Below, piece after piece: positions 43,921 to 52,593 of a stretch of DNA of 64,000 nucleotides. The stretch is taken from contig NZ_JACCBU010000001.1 in assembly GCF_013407955.1 (NCBI RefSeq), positions 4,030,001-4,094,000 of the forward strand, given 5' to 3'. This DNA comes from Microlunatus parietis. Lineage in GTDB: Bacteria; Actinomycetota; Actinomycetes; Propionibacteriales; Propionibacteriaceae. A program made the position numbers and the translations under genes. Below the pieces are notes generated by a model. The model was not told the origin of the DNA. It saw only the letters and a list, made by a program, of their open reading frames with translations, and ran no database searches. Every line of letters begins with the position of its first letter. The stretch's first letter is position 1.

Positions 43921-44460
43921 TCAAAGTTCCAGCCGCAGCCGGGTGATGAAGTCCCGGCAGTACGCGAGCCCATCGATCGCCAGCGCCCGACCGCGCGGGG
44001 TCAGGAACCGGGTCATCCTGAGGTTCCGTTCGAAGATCGCCAACGTCTTCTCGTAGCTCTGCCCGTCCGCGCCACCACGCGTGAACGCCTTCGCGACCCC
44101 GAACGCGCCGAGCCGCTCGAGGTGGTTCGCGTCATGGACGATCTTCTCCGCCGACGTCATCGGCATCACGTGGTGCCGGCCGAGGGCGACGAAGCCCTCG
44201 GCCACCTGCTCGGCAGTCCAGCCGTTCATGATCAGGAAGGCCTCGGTCTCGGCCCGGAACGCCTCGTCTCGGCGGATCCGGTCAGCGAGGCCGTGGAAGC
44301 AGGCCAGGAAGTACAGCAGACGCGGCTGCGGTTCCGGCTCGACGCCGCGGGACAGATCGGGCAGCCGCCGCAGGATCCGGCGGATGTGGTCCGCGTTATG
44401 GGCCGGGTCGCGGTCCGCGTAATGCGGCAGCGCGAAGCTCTCGTACGGTTCGGCGGACAT
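43921..44460 (-). CDS. HD-like metal phosphohydrolase, possible catalytic Asp loss
   Basis: A 179-residue helical protein. HYADRDPAHNADHIRRILRR, LLYFLACFHGLADR, LGRHHVMP and IVHDANHLERLGAFGVAKAF follow the HD-fold order of metal ligands. However, the classic His-Asp pair reads His-Gly (CFHG). The later VHDANHLE supplies an Asp. It may have altered chemistry. ATG 44460 or 44469 could be the start; neither has a clear ribosome-binding site. Confidence 0.65.
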   Translation of the reverse strand: MSAEPYESFALPHYADRDPAHNADHIRRILRRLPDLSRGVEPEPQPRLLYFLACFHGLADRIRRDEAFRAETEAFLIMNGWTAEQVAEGFVALGRHHVMPMTSAEKIVHDANHLERLGAFGVAKAFTRGGADGQSYEKTLAIFERNLRMTRFLTPRGRALAIDGLAYCRDFITRLRLEL

Positions 44461-44493
44461 GGCCACCATGGTGGCCCACCCGGTCCGCGGGAC

Positions 44494-45162
44494 CTAGTTG
44501 GACTTGGACCGGGCGTAGCTGCGGCCGTTGGTCGAGGCTCCTCGCTTCGGTCCGCGCAGGGTGGCCGCCGGCGCCGATTCCCCGCCGAGCTCGGTGCGGA
44601 CGAGGCTCTCGTACCAATTCTTCGGTACGGTCCCGCCGGACAACTCCTTGATCCGCTGCTCGCCGACCTCCAGCAGGAACCCGGACAGCTTCCGGCACGA
44701 CTCGGACCAGATGTCGAACTCCTCCTGGCTCTCCAGGATCGGGCAATCGCCGACCGCCCTGACGATCCGGGCCGTGGCGTCGCTGACCGGGCCGGGCGAG
44801 CTCAGCCGTGCGGTCGCGTACGTCTCCATCACCGACGCCTGCGACTCGGTGATCGCCAGCGTCACCTCGAAGCTGGCCTTCCGGCCGAGGTTGGCGTCGG
44901 TCCGCAGCAACAGCGCCTGCCGGGAGTAGTCCTGCAGATCGCGGAACAGTGACGTGCAGACCTCCCGGACGCGCTCGATCTCGCTGAGCGTCGCGGTCTG
45001 AGCCCGATCCTGAGCGGCCCGGACCAGATCCGCCTTCCGCTGCGCCGCGGCCGCCCAGGCCGCGCCGATCAGGCCGAGGATCACGCCGACGAGGACACCA
45101 AGCGGACCGACCAACCACGGCGCTTGGGTCTGCAACAGCAACGTCCAGATGTCCCCCGGCAT
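44494..45162 (-). CDS. Membrane-anchored coiled-coil protein of unknown function
   Basis: A 222-residue protein: a single N-terminal span (WLVGPLGVLVGVILGLIGAA), then a long helical cytoplasmic region (QRKADLVRAAQDRAQTATLS onward) and a basic C-terminus (RGPKRGAS, RSYARSKSN). No known domain is recognised. A TACTGT element about seven bases upstream of ATG 45162 suggests a leaderless transcript. Confidence 0.6.
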   Translation of the reverse strand: MPGDIWTLLLQTQAPWLVGPLGVLVGVILGLIGAAWAAAAQRKADLVRAAQDRAQTATLSEIERVREVCTSLFRDLQDYSRQALLLRTDANLGRKASFEVTLAITESQASVMETYATARLSSPGPVSDATARIVRAVGDCPILESQEEFDIWSESCRKLSGFLLEVGEQRIKELSGGTVPKNWYESLVRTELGGESAPAATLRGPKRGASTNGRSYARSKSN

Positions 45163-45349
45163 GGGTCATACAGTAGAGCGGTTTCACCGGATGGTGCACG
45201 GTGTGGCCGGGAACATCTTGCGGAGCAGTCACTCCGCCATCCGTTAACCAAGGGTGTGACTTGGTTCACTTCCGGGTCTAGGCAAGTCCACTTCGGTGCC
45301 GTAGGTTCCTGTCCTGGGGGGGTGGCAAATCTCTACCGAAGGAGTGGGC

Positions 45350-46096
45350 ATGATGGGAAGTGTTCACCTGCGCCGTCTGGCGCGGTCTGCGGCCGTCGCT
45401 CTTACTGCGGTCTCACTCGCATTCACGTTCGTGCAACCTGCCCAGGCGGCACCGGCCGGGCTGCCCGGCATCGACGTCTCACACTGGCAGGGCTCGATCA
45501 ACTGGACCTCGGTCAAAAACGCGGGCATCAAGTTCGCCTACATCAAGGCGACGGAGTCCACGACCTACAAGGATCCGCGGTTCAACTACAACTATCCGAG
45601 CGCACACGCCGCTGGGGTCATCCGCGGCGCCTACCACTTCGCCCGGCCGAACGGTGACCCGGTCACCGACGGCCGCGCCGAAGCGAACTACTTCGCGTCC
45701 AACGGCGGTGCTTGGAGCGCCGACAACCTGACGCTGCCCGGTGCCCTCGACCTGGAGGGCTCGTGCACGCTGAGCCAGTCCGCGACGCGGACCTGGATCA
45801 AGAGCTTCTACGACACCTACAAGGCGCGGACCGGTCGGGACGTCGTCATCTACACCTCGCGCAGCTGGTGGAACGCCTGCACCGGCGGCACGAGCCAATT
45901 CGCCCCGCTGACGCCGCTCTGGGTGGCCAGCTGGACGTCGGCGTCCAGCCCGACCATGCCGACCGGCTTCAGCACCTACACGTTCTGGCAGTGGACCGAC
46001 TCCGGCTCCGTCTCCGGCATCTCCGGAGCGGTGGACCGGAACGTGTTCAACGGCAGCGACGCCCGGCTCCGGGCGCTCGCGAACAACACCCCGTAG
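45350..46096 (+). CDS. Secreted GH25 lysozyme
   Basis: A signal peptide (LRRLARSAAVALTAVSLAFT, cleavage near AQA-AP) precedes a GH25 muramidase domain. Catalytic Asp is in PGIDVSHWQGSINW and Glu in GALDLEGSC; YIKATEST and GAYHFARPNGDPV are family signatures, and the end is VDRNVFNGS. It hydrolyses the MurNAc-GlcNAc bond of peptidoglycan outside the cell. AAGGAG (45339-45344) serves ATG 45350 or 45353. The nucleotidyltransferase gene starts ten bases after its stop. Confidence 0.93.
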   Translation: MMGSVHLRRLARSAAVALTAVSLAFTFVQPAQAAPAGLPGIDVSHWQGSINWTSVKNAGIKFAYIKATESTTYKDPRFNYNYPSAHAAGVIRGAYHFARPNGDPVTDGRAEANYFASNGGAWSADNLTLPGALDLEGSCTLSQSATRTWIKSFYDTYKARTGRDVVIYTSRSWWNACTGGTSQFAPLTPLWVASWTSASSPTMPTGFSTYTFWQWTDSGSVSGISGAVDRNVFNGSDARLRALANNTP

Positions 46097-46105
46097 TATC
46101 GATCG

Positions 46106-46903
46106 ATGGGCCCTGAGCTGATCGAGTCGACCGGTGATCGCCGGTGCGACCTGATCACTCAGGGTCTGATCGGAATCTTCGAGATCGCCTTCCCAGACAG
46201 GGTTCTGGGCGTCTACCTCCGCGGGAGTCATGCCAGCGGCGCGAGCATCGACGGCAGTGATCTTGATCTGTACGTCCTGTTCCATGATCAGTTCGTCGAT
46301 CGGGCCGAATTCGACCGGGCGCGGGCGCTGGCTGATCACTGCGCTCGACTGAGCCCGGTCCTGCTGGAGATCATCGTGATCGGTGAGCGAGTCCTCCGGC
46401 TCCCGGAGGCGGTCAGTACGGCCTTGGACTTCAAGCTCGGCACGAGACTGGTGTACGGGACGGACGTCCGCCCGGGTCTGCCGGAGTTCGAGCCGGACAG
46501 CTACCGGCGGTCCGTGATCCACACGCCGTTCAACAGTTACCGCTTTCCCAGTCAGCGCGGCGATGCCGGTGCGCTCACGTACCCGCTCGAGCACCTCGAT
46601 CCGGCCGGCGCGTTCTTCGGCTTCGAGCAGTGGGCGATGCCGGGACCGGACGGGATCGAGCGCCCGAGCACCAAGCTGTTGGTGGCGACCGTCGGCTGGA
46701 CCGCGACGGCGATCATCGCGCTGCGCACCGGCCTCTATGTTCGCGACAAGGCGGCCTGCGCCGACCTGTATCGCCGCGAGGTGGCCGACGAGATGCTCTA
46801 CCGCGACTACCAGGAGGCAGAGCTGGCCTCCGGCGATCCGGACCGGCAGCGACTCGCCGAGCGGCGCTTGGCCGAGGTCAGCTGGCCGGACCCAGTGTCC
46901 TGA
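46106..46903 (+). CDS. Aminoglycoside-nucleotidyltransferase-like protein
   Basis: A 265-residue protein. LRGSHASGASIDGSDLDLYV (residues 38-57) is the pol-beta nucleotidyltransferase signature GS-x(10)-DxD, with Asp52 and Asp54 as metal ligands. A helical C-terminal half resembles ANT(4')/KNTase-type enzymes (TKLLVATVGWTATAIIALRT). It may adenylate an aminoglycoside or another small molecule. Its 3' end overlaps the convergent APH gene by 26 bases; both are antibiotic-modifying-enzyme folds. Confidence 0.8.
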   Translation: MGPELIESTGDRRCDLITQGLIGIFEIAFPDRVLGVYLRGSHASGASIDGSDLDLYVLFHDQFVDRAEFDRARALADHCARLSPVLLEIIVIGERVLRLPEAVSTALDFKLGTRLVYGTDVRPGLPEFEPDSYRRSVIHTPFNSYRFPSQRGDAGALTYPLEHLDPAGAFFGFEQWAMPGPDGIERPSTKLLVATVGWTATAIIALRTGLYVRDKAACADLYRREVADEMLYRDYQEAELASGDPDRQRLAERRLAEVSWPDPVS

Positions 46904-47840
46904 GTTCGCGGAGCGCGCGGCGCATCAGGGACACGTTGCGCTCGGTCGCGGCCCGGTCGCCGATAGCCACATGGTGCGCGACGTGGCCGATCCGCTGGGA
47001 GAGGGTCACCGTCGCGAGGTCGCGGCGCAACTCGTCGTCCAGTGGGCGGCCGTAGCCGGCGAGGATCGCGGCGAAATCCTCGTCCTCGAAGGTGTTGTAG
47101 AGGTACGTCAGCTCGCCGAGCCGTGAGCCGCCGTGCCACATGCCCCAGTCGATCAAGCAGCTCACCCGGCCGTCCTCGACGAAGACGTGCTCGGGGCTGA
47201 GATCGCCGTGACAGAGGACGAATCCGGCGGCCGGCGGCTCCGGCGAGGCCTCCAGGGCCGCGAACGTCGCCTCGATCTCGGCCGCCGACAGTCCCGCGGT
47301 CACGAGTCGATCATGCTCGGCTCTTCGCTCCTGAACGTATCCTTCCCGCAGTTCGGACGGATCAGGCCATCGGCCCTCGTCGTCAGGGCGCCAGATGCCG
47401 GGCGTCCTGACCTCGTGCAGCCGGGTCACGACGCGGCCGAGGTCGGCGAGGGTCGCCCTGCGCTCGTTATCCGGCAGTTCCTCGGCGACCTGCAGGAACT
47501 GATGTCCCGGAGCAGGCGTGATCACCATGGCCGACTGCTCCCGTTGATCACCGGAGATCGTGTCGACTCCGAGGACCTCCGGGACCGGGATTCCGTGATC
47601 ACGCGCCTGGTCCATGGCCCACAGTTCGTTCGTGAAACCGTCCTCCCTGCGCCTGATCCGTACGAAGACGCAGGCCCCGGTGGCCAGCGTCACCCGGTAC
47701 ACCTCGTTGTCGTACCCGCGCGCGATCCGGTCCAACTCGAGGGCCTCGGCGCCGGTCGTACGGCGCACGAAATCCGTCACCGCGACACGCGGGGTCGCGA
47801 AGCGCCGATGCAGATCAACCAGGAATTCGGAGGGCGCCAT
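46878..47840 (-). CDS. APH-family phosphotransferase
   Basis: A 320-residue kinase of the aminoglycoside/macrolide phosphotransferase fold. GYDNEVYRVTLATGACVFVR is the nucleotide loop with the ATP Lys replaced by Arg, LCHGDLSPEHVFVEDG holds the catalytic Asp213, and CLIDWGMW the metal Asp. The Asn of the HxDxxxxN motif is His218, a variant found in this subfamily. The target is unknown. It converges with the nucleotidyltransferase gene. Confidence 0.85.
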   Translation of the reverse strand: MAPSEFLVDLHRRFATPRVAVTDFVRRTTGAEALELDRIARGYDNEVYRVTLATGACVFVRIRRREDGFTNELWAMDQARDHGIPVPEVLGVDTISGDQREQSAMVITPAPGHQFLQVAEELPDNERRATLADLGRVVTRLHEVRTPGIWRPDDEGRWPDPSELREGYVQERRAEHDRLVTAGLSAAEIEATFAALEASPEPPAAGFVLCHGDLSPEHVFVEDGRVSCLIDWGMWHGGSRLGELTYLYNTFEDEDFAAILAGYGRPLDDELRRDLATVTLSQRIGHVAHHVAIGDRAATERNVSLMRRALRELRTLGPAS

Positions 47841-47953
47841 GGCACCATCAAGTCACACCGGGTTGCCGTCTGGCCAGGGCTTTTAGCGTTGACGCCGGGT
47901 CCGGCGGGGCTCCAGGGTGTGTGGTGTTCACCGTCGATGCTTGGGGGCGATGG

Positions 47954-48685
47954 ATGGAAGTCAGTCAGTTCACGACGCAGGAACTCTCGACGAAGACCTG
48001 GCGCGATTACGAGCGGTTCTTCCGGGTCAACGGACGCGGCAGCTGCGGCTGTATGCGCTATCCGTACGGGCGACCGCCGGCCACCGCCGAACCCGCGGTC
48101 GGCAAGGAGCTGCCGAGCCGTGATCTTCGCCGGGACCAGAACCTCGACGAGATGCGGGCGTTGATCAAGCAGGGCCGGGCGCGCGGCATCCTGGTGTACG
48201 GCGCCGGCCAGGTGATCGGCTGGTGCCAGTACGGCCGGGTCGAGGATCTGCCGATCACGCGGACCAGCAGCACTCCGGACTGGATGGTCGCCGCCCACCC
48301 GACCTCCGACTGGCGGATCACCTGCTTCCTCACCCTGCTGCCGTTCCGGCGCCAGGGAGTCGCCACGCTCGCGCTGGCCGTGGCCGTGCAGTCGATCCGG
48401 CGGCAGGGCGGCGGCTGGATCGAGGCCCGGCCGGTGGTCCATTGTCATTACGATCCCGAGCTCGGCAAGGCCCGCCGGGAGTTTGGGCCGCGGTCCCGCG
48501 AGGTCGCCGGACACCTCGAGGTCTGGCCGGTCCAGAACGTGCCCCGGGTCGGCTGGGTGCGGGCCGCCGAGGCGGGCGTGCGGACCGCGCCACACCGGGG
48601 CCTGATGTCGATGTTCGAGCGCCTCGGCTTCACCGTGGCCGGACGGGACGGCGAGACCGGCGTCCTGATGCGATTACACGTCTGA
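47954..48685 (+). CDS. GNAT-like acetyltransferase with Cys-rich N-terminus
   Basis: About 243 residues from ATG 47954 (an in-frame GTG at 47921 is possible). NGRGSCGCMRYPYG near the start is a conserved Cys-rich patch of this subfamily. ITCFLTLLPFRRQGVATLAL carries the acetyl-CoA loop (RRQGVA). HRGLMSMFERLGFTVAGRDG is motif B. The last strand is VLMRLHV. It diverges from the APH gene. The substrate is unknown. Confidence 0.8.
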   Translation: MEVSQFTTQELSTKTWRDYERFFRVNGRGSCGCMRYPYGRPPATAEPAVGKELPSRDLRRDQNLDEMRALIKQGRARGILVYGAGQVIGWCQYGRVEDLPITRTSSTPDWMVAAHPTSDWRITCFLTLLPFRRQGVATLALAVAVQSIRRQGGGWIEARPVVHCHYDPELGKARREFGPRSREVAGHLEVWPVQNVPRVGWVRAAEAGVRTAPHRGLMSMFERLGFTVAGRDGETGVLMRLHV

Positions 48686-48702
48686 TGCGGTTGCACGTCT
48701 GA

Positions 48703-49152
48703 TCATGATCGCGGCCAGGCGGCACGCATCCGGTCCGCGTAGCGGCGCATCCGGTCCGCGTCGACCCAGTCGCCCAGCGAACCGTACAGGCGGTCGTCGA
48801 CGAATCGCGGGAAGACGTGCACGTGGTAGTGCCAGACGTCCTGGTTGCCGGCCGGCTCGTTGTGCTGCCGGGTCGAGACTCCGGGGCAGTCGAACGCGGT
48901 CTTGAGTGCCAGCGCGGTGTCCCGGATCGCTCGCTGCAAAGGGGTTCCGAGCTCCGGCGGCAGGTCGTAGACGTTCTCGAAATGATCATGCGGTACGACC
49001 AGCGCGGCGCCCGGGTTGTTCGGCCACCACTTCGGGTTGAGCCGGACCGTGACTCGCTCGTAGCGGTGCAGGACCTCCATCGGGCGGGTGGCCAGCGCCG
49101 GGTCCTCGCGGCAGAACGGGCAGTCGTAGCCGGCCGGCTCGTGGTTGTACAT
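48703..49152 (-). CDS. HIT family hydrolase
   Basis: A 149-residue protein from ATG 49152 (GGTCGGGG upstream). A zinc-type CPFC lies at residues 11-14, ALVVPHDHFENVYDLP in the middle, and the triad is HYHVHVFPRF. It is closer to the GalT/Ap4A branch than the 40497 protein. It hydrolyses nucleotide phosphoramidates or polyphosphates. A 75-bp palindrome separates it from the DUF402 gene. Confidence 0.9.
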   Translation of the reverse strand: MYNHEPAGYDCPFCREDPALATRPMEVLHRYERVTVRLNPKWWPNNPGAALVVPHDHFENVYDLPPELGTPLQRAIRDTALALKTAFDCPGVSTRQHNEPAGNQDVWHYHVHVFPRFVDDRLYGSLGDWVDADRMRRYADRMRAAWPRS

Positions 49153-49170
49153 GCCCCGACCGTAGGTGAT

Positions 49171-49245
49171 GACCGGAATCCAGCGCACTCTGCTCATCCG
49201 GGCCAGAATCGGGCCGAATCGGCCGGAGTGCGCTGGATTTCGGTC
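49171..49245. repeat. 75-bp imperfect palindrome
   Basis: Left arm GACCGGAATCCAGCGCACTC (49171-49190), right arm 49226-49245 its complement at 19 of 20 positions, 35-base interior. The right arm enters the stop codon of the DUF402 gene. It could act as a terminator for that gene; no second copy was seen. Confidence 0.75.
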
Positions 49246-49843
49246 AGTCGGGCCAGGTGACCGCGGGACCGAAGAGGCCCGGGAGTTCCCTCAGGGGTCG
49301 GAGGGCGGCGGGCGGGAAGTCGGTCCAGCCGGCCTGCGGAAACCGATCGTGGTGCAGGTGCCGATCAAGGAACCGTTGCCAGCGCCGCAGCCCGTCCGCT
49401 GCGTCACTGATGCTGATCTTGCCAGCCTCGATCGCGTCGCCGAACTCGTCCAGATCCAGCATCCGGTAGTGCCGGCTATCGGAGGGCACCATCACGTCGA
49501 TGAAGAGGTCGCGCAACAGGAACGTTCCCGGTTCGGGTTGGTCCACCGTGATCAGATCGATGTACCAGGTCTCCTCTTCGGTCGCCGGGATCTCGATCCG
49601 GGTCCCGTCCCGGAGCAGCGCCCGCCTCCAGCTGGGGATGCTGAGGCTGATCCCGAGATCGAGCAGCACGTAGATCCGCTCCACCCGGGATCGGCCCGGC
49701 CACGGTTCGAAGCGATCCGGCGCCCGCATCTCGTACGCCAGCACGTCGCCGCGGCGCATCCCGGGCAATGGTCCGAACAGATCGCCCGGGTCGTCCTTGT
49801 GGCCACCGCGGTAGACCTCGACCCGCTGCGCCTCGATCACCAC
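49244..49843 (-). CDS. DUF402 family protein
   Basis: About 199 residues from GTG 49843 (GTG 49840 is an alternative). It has WYIDLITVDQPEPGTFLLRD, the metal-binding core LFIDVMVPSDSRHYRMLDLD, and EFGDAIEAGKISISDAADGL. DUF402 proteins bind Mg2+ and act as nucleoside-diphosphate-type or FomD-like phosphohydrolases in known cases. A decayed relative is at 43538. The 3' end touches a palindrome. Confidence 0.85.
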   Translation of the reverse strand: MVIEAQRVEVYRGGHKDDPGDLFGPLPGMRRGDVLAYEMRAPDRFEPWPGRSRVERIYVLLDLGISLSIPSWRRALLRDGTRIEIPATEEETWYIDLITVDQPEPGTFLLRDLFIDVMVPSDSRHYRMLDLDEFGDAIEAGKISISDAADGLRRWQRFLDRHLHHDRFPQAGWTDFPPAALRPLRELPGLFGPAVTWPD

Positions 49844-49856
49844 CGTGACGGTAGCA

Positions 49857-49904
49857 CTGAGCCTGTCGAAGGACTTGATCAACTTGGCCCTTCGACAGGC
49901 TCAG
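49857..49904. terminator. Perfect 16-bp hairpin of the CTGAGCCTGTCGAAGG repeat
   Basis: CTGAGCCTGTCGAAGG (49857-49872) and its exact complement (49889-49904) with a 16-base loop containing TTGATCAA. It lies in the 75-base gap between two minus-strand genes, ending transcription of the DHFR-like gene. The word recurs at 30596 and 60549. Confidence 0.8.
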
Positions 49905-49918
49905 GGTGCATTTGTCCT

Positions 49919-50473
49919 TCAGGCGGCTTTCGGGCCGTAGACCAGGTGCACGACGCCGTTGTCGTAGGTGGTCGACTCGACCAGCGACAGGGTGAGCTTG
50001 TCGGAGCCGTCGGGGAACAGCCGGGCGCCGGTGCCGAGGACGACCGGGTAGGTCAGCAGATGCAGTTCGTCGACCAGGCCATCGGCGAGCAGGGCGCGGA
50101 CCAGCGTGCCGCTGCCGCTGATGTAGATGCCTTCGTGCTGGTCCTTCAGTTCACGGATCCTGTCCGCGTCGTAGCCACCGATCACCGACGAGTTCTGCCA
50201 CTGTTCCTCGGGGTTCTCCAGGGTCGAGGACACGACGTACTTGGGGCTGTTGTTGAAGAACGGCGCGCCCGGGTCGTCCTCCGGGGTGCGGTCCTTCCAG
50301 GCCGGGGCGAAGCCCTCGAAGGTGTTCTTGCCGAGCAGGATGGCGTCACTGCTGCTGGTGACGGCGCCCATCCGCTCGAACATCGCGTCGGTCCAGCCGA
50401 AGTCGAAGGTGAAGCTCGGGTCCTCGTAGCTTCCGTCGAGGCTGACGAACTCGTGCACGCGGATCTTGCCCAT
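49919..50473 (-). CDS. Dihydrofolate-reductase-fold protein (RibD C-terminal type)
   Basis: A 184-residue protein from ATG 50473 (AAGGAG eight bases upstream). IRVHEFVSLDGSYEDP is the strand-1/loop of this family, AILLGKNTFEGFAPAW the NADPH-side helix, and YISGSGTLVRALLADGLVDE the second. YPVVLGTGARLFPDGSDK is the other cofactor segment. Such proteins are NADPH reductases of unknown substrate, not true folate enzymes. A hairpin follows. Confidence 0.9.
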   Translation of the reverse strand: MGKIRVHEFVSLDGSYEDPSFTFDFGWTDAMFERMGAVTSSSDAILLGKNTFEGFAPAWKDRTPEDDPGAPFFNNSPKYVVSSTLENPEEQWQNSSVIGGYDADRIRELKDQHEGIYISGSGTLVRALLADGLVDELHLLTYPVVLGTGARLFPDGSDKLTLSLVESTTYDNGVVHLVYGPKAA

Positions 50474-50542
50474 GATCATTTCTCCTTGAGATTTCCCTTT
50501 GTCCTTGCTTGTGCTGGTTGAGACCGGGGCGGTCTCGGAAAC

Positions 50543-51478
50543 TCATCGGGCCGGTTCGAGATTCTCCAGATCGCCCGGTACGAGCAGCTTCAGGTCATGT
50601 TGATCGGTCGCCAGCGCGGCCCGCAGCGGCCGGGCGTGCGCGCTGCCGACGACAGCCAGCACTCGGCCGCCAGGGACGAGGCCGGTCGCCTCCCGTAACC
50701 GGGCCGCCATCGCGAGATTCCGGGTCCGCCATTGGGCCAACCGGACCCGGACCACACCGCTCGGATCCGGGTAGCCGGCTCGACCACCGCTCTCCAGATG
50801 TTCCCAGTAGTCCGCGTACGGGCTCGTCCCGACGTCCACCCACTTGCGCCAATGATCATGGTCCGTCGAGCCTGCGGGGAGCCGGGTCCCCTCCCGGATC
50901 GTGCGGTAGTACGCCTCCTCGGTGTCGTCCCAGCCGTCCGGGCAGTGCTCCAGCAGCTCGACGCCGGCGTGATCATCGAAGTGAACCAGGTACGGGTGGC
51001 CCAGCTCGCGCGCGATCGCGACGCCGACCCGAATCCGTTCCGACGGCGCCTGCTCCAGCTCGGCCAGCGCCTCGACGGCCGCCACCGGCAGGTCCGCCTC
51101 CCGCCACGGCAACAGCAGTGCGTTCTCGGGTTCACGGGCGAGCAGCCAGCCGATCACCCGGTCGGTCAAGGATGCATCGACGTCGAGCGCGACCCGCCGC
51201 GCCCGCCACACCGACCAGGGTCGGAGCCCGGACACGGTGGCGGCGCAGGCACGGGCGATGGCGGCGCCGCCGACCGGGAAGTCGGCGAAGGCGCCGCCGC
51301 GCTCCTCGTACTCGACGACGAGGTGACCGGGCAGGTTCTCGATCGCGATCAGGTCGGGGCGCCAGGCCAGCAGCCGGTCCCGGCCGGCGGCGATCGCCGC
51401 ATCGGGTACGTCGGCGGTCAGGTGGGCCATGCCGACGATCAATACCTCGGTCGGCCCCGAACTCCGATGGTCGATCAT
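50543..51478 (-). CDS. TraB/PrgY-like protein (DUF5694)
   Basis: A 311-residue cytosolic protein. EVLIVGMAHLTADVPDA at the start, DLIAIENLPGHLVVEYEERG (conserved Glu), SWALIGNED-type helices, and VLAVVGSAHARPLRAAL near the end carry the G-x-x-H and Glu motifs of the TraB/erythromycin-esterase-like superfamily. Metal-dependent hydrolysis is inferred for the group. It diverges from the sugar-transporter operon. ATG 51478 is clear. Confidence 0.75.
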   Translation of the reverse strand: MIDHRSSGPTEVLIVGMAHLTADVPDAAIAAGRDRLLAWRPDLIAIENLPGHLVVEYEERGGAFADFPVGGAAIARACAATVSGLRPWSVWRARRVALDVDASLTDRVIGWLLAREPENALLLPWREADLPVAAVEALAELEQAPSERIRVGVAIARELGHPYLVHFDDHAGVELLEHCPDGWDDTEEAYYRTIREGTRLPAGSTDHDHWRKWVDVGTSPYADYWEHLESGGRAGYPDPSGVVRVRLAQWRTRNLAMAARLREATGLVPGGRVLAVVGSAHARPLRAALATDQHDLKLLVPGDLENLEPAR

Positions 51479-51523
51479 GCGCAGACCCTAACGGGCCGAG
51501 GACGATCCCAGAAACGAAGACAG

Positions 51524-51567
51524 GATATGTAACCATCTTGACTAACTCCGTCGCGGTCGGTTTTGAT
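51524..51567 (+). promoter_or_regulatory. Promoter of the carbohydrate operon
   Basis: TTGACT (51538-51543), a 17-18-base spacer and TTTTGAT (51561-51567). GATATG at 51524-51529 just upstream also occurs (inverted, CATATC) before the ROK gene at 59328, so it may be half of the ROK regulator's site. Confidence 0.6.
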
Positions 51568-51594
51568 GAGGGCACTCGCGAGGGAGGCGGAGAG

Positions 51595-52593
51595 TTGGAC
51601 CGGCTGACGCTGTCACGGGAGACTTCGCGGGCGTCGTCCGACGCGCCCGGTGACCGGCCACCCACCGCTGATCACCGACGCGTCGCCAGGCGGCGGACGT
51701 TGAAGCGTCGACTCTGGCAGGCGCGCTGGTGCTACCTGTTCATCCTGCCCGGGCTGATCTACTTCGTGATCTTCCGGTACGTTCCGCTGCTCGGCAACGC
51801 CGTGGCCTGGCAGGACTACAGCCCCTACCTCGGCGTCGCCGGCAGCCCGTGGGTCGCCTGGGACAACTTCGAGCGGCTGATCACCGACCCCGAGGTCGCC
51901 GACGCCTTGATCAACACGCTGGTGCTGAGCCTGCTCCAGATCGTGTTCGCGTTCCCGGCCCCGCTGCTGCTGGCGCTGCTGCTGAACAGCATCATCAGCG
52001 ACAAGATCAAGCGGTTCGTCCAGTCGGTGGTCTACCTGCCGCACTTCATCGGCTGGGTGATCGTGGTCTCGATCTGGCAGGCCCTGTTCGGCGGCACCGG
52101 GGCGATCAGTGAGGTGCTGTCCGGGCTGCTCGACCGCCCGGTGAATCTGATGACCAACCCGGACACGTTCGCGCTGTTGATCACCTCCCAGGTGATCTGG
52201 AAGGAGATCGGCTGGGGAACGATCATCTTCCTGGCCGCGATGGCCCTGGTCCCGGTGGAGCGGTACGAGGCGGCCGCGGTGGACGGTGCCGGCGGCTGGC
52301 GCCGGATGTGGCACATCACGCTGCCCGGGATCACGCCGGTGATCGTGCTGTTGTTGATCTTGCGGCTCGGCTCGGTGCTGACGGTCGGCTTCGAGCAGAT
52401 CATCCTGCAGCAGGACGCGGTCGGCGCCGACGTGGCGCAGGTGCTGGACACGTTCGTCTACTACCGGGGTGTCCTCGGCGGTGACTGGGGCCTGGCCACG
52501 GCGGCCGGGCTGGTCAAGGGCCTGGTCGGCACCGTCCTGGTGCTCGGTGCCAACTGGCTGGCCAAGCGGCTCGGCGGCGAGGGGGCGTTCTGA
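51595..52593 (+). CDS. Carbohydrate ABC transporter permease (LplB type)
   Basis: Starting at TTG 51595 (AGGGAGGCGGAG upstream, inside the frame that is otherwise open), the product is 332 residues. The N-terminus is cytosolic and basic, followed by six spans (YLFILPGLIYFVIFRYVPLL first). The EAA loop is YEAAAVDGAGGWRRMWHITL, where it contacts the ATPase. This is the LplB/YtcP-type family used with lipoprotein binding proteins. No ATP-binding subunit is encoded here; a shared one (MsiK-like) elsewhere is likely. Confidence 0.88.
   Translation: MDRLTLSRETSRASSDAPGDRPPTADHRRVARRRTLKRRLWQARWCYLFILPGLIYFVIFRYVPLLGNAVAWQDYSPYLGVAGSPWVAWDNFERLITDPEVADALINTLVLSLLQIVFAFPAPLLLALLLNSIISDKIKRFVQSVVYLPHFIGWVIVVSIWQALFGGTGAISEVLSGLLDRPVNLMTNPDTFALLITSQVIWKEIGWGTIIFLAAMALVPVERYEAAAVDGAGGWRRMWHITLPGITPVIVLLLILRLGSVLTVGFEQIILQQDAVGADVAQVLDTFVYYRGVLGGDWGLATAAGLVKGLVGTVLVLGANWLAKRLGGEGAF

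Noticed and set aside
46106-47840. Antibiotic-resistance cassette (nucleotidyltransferase plus APH)
   Set aside because: The genes are convergent, not an operon, lack mobile-element flanks and match the host composition; substrates are unknown.
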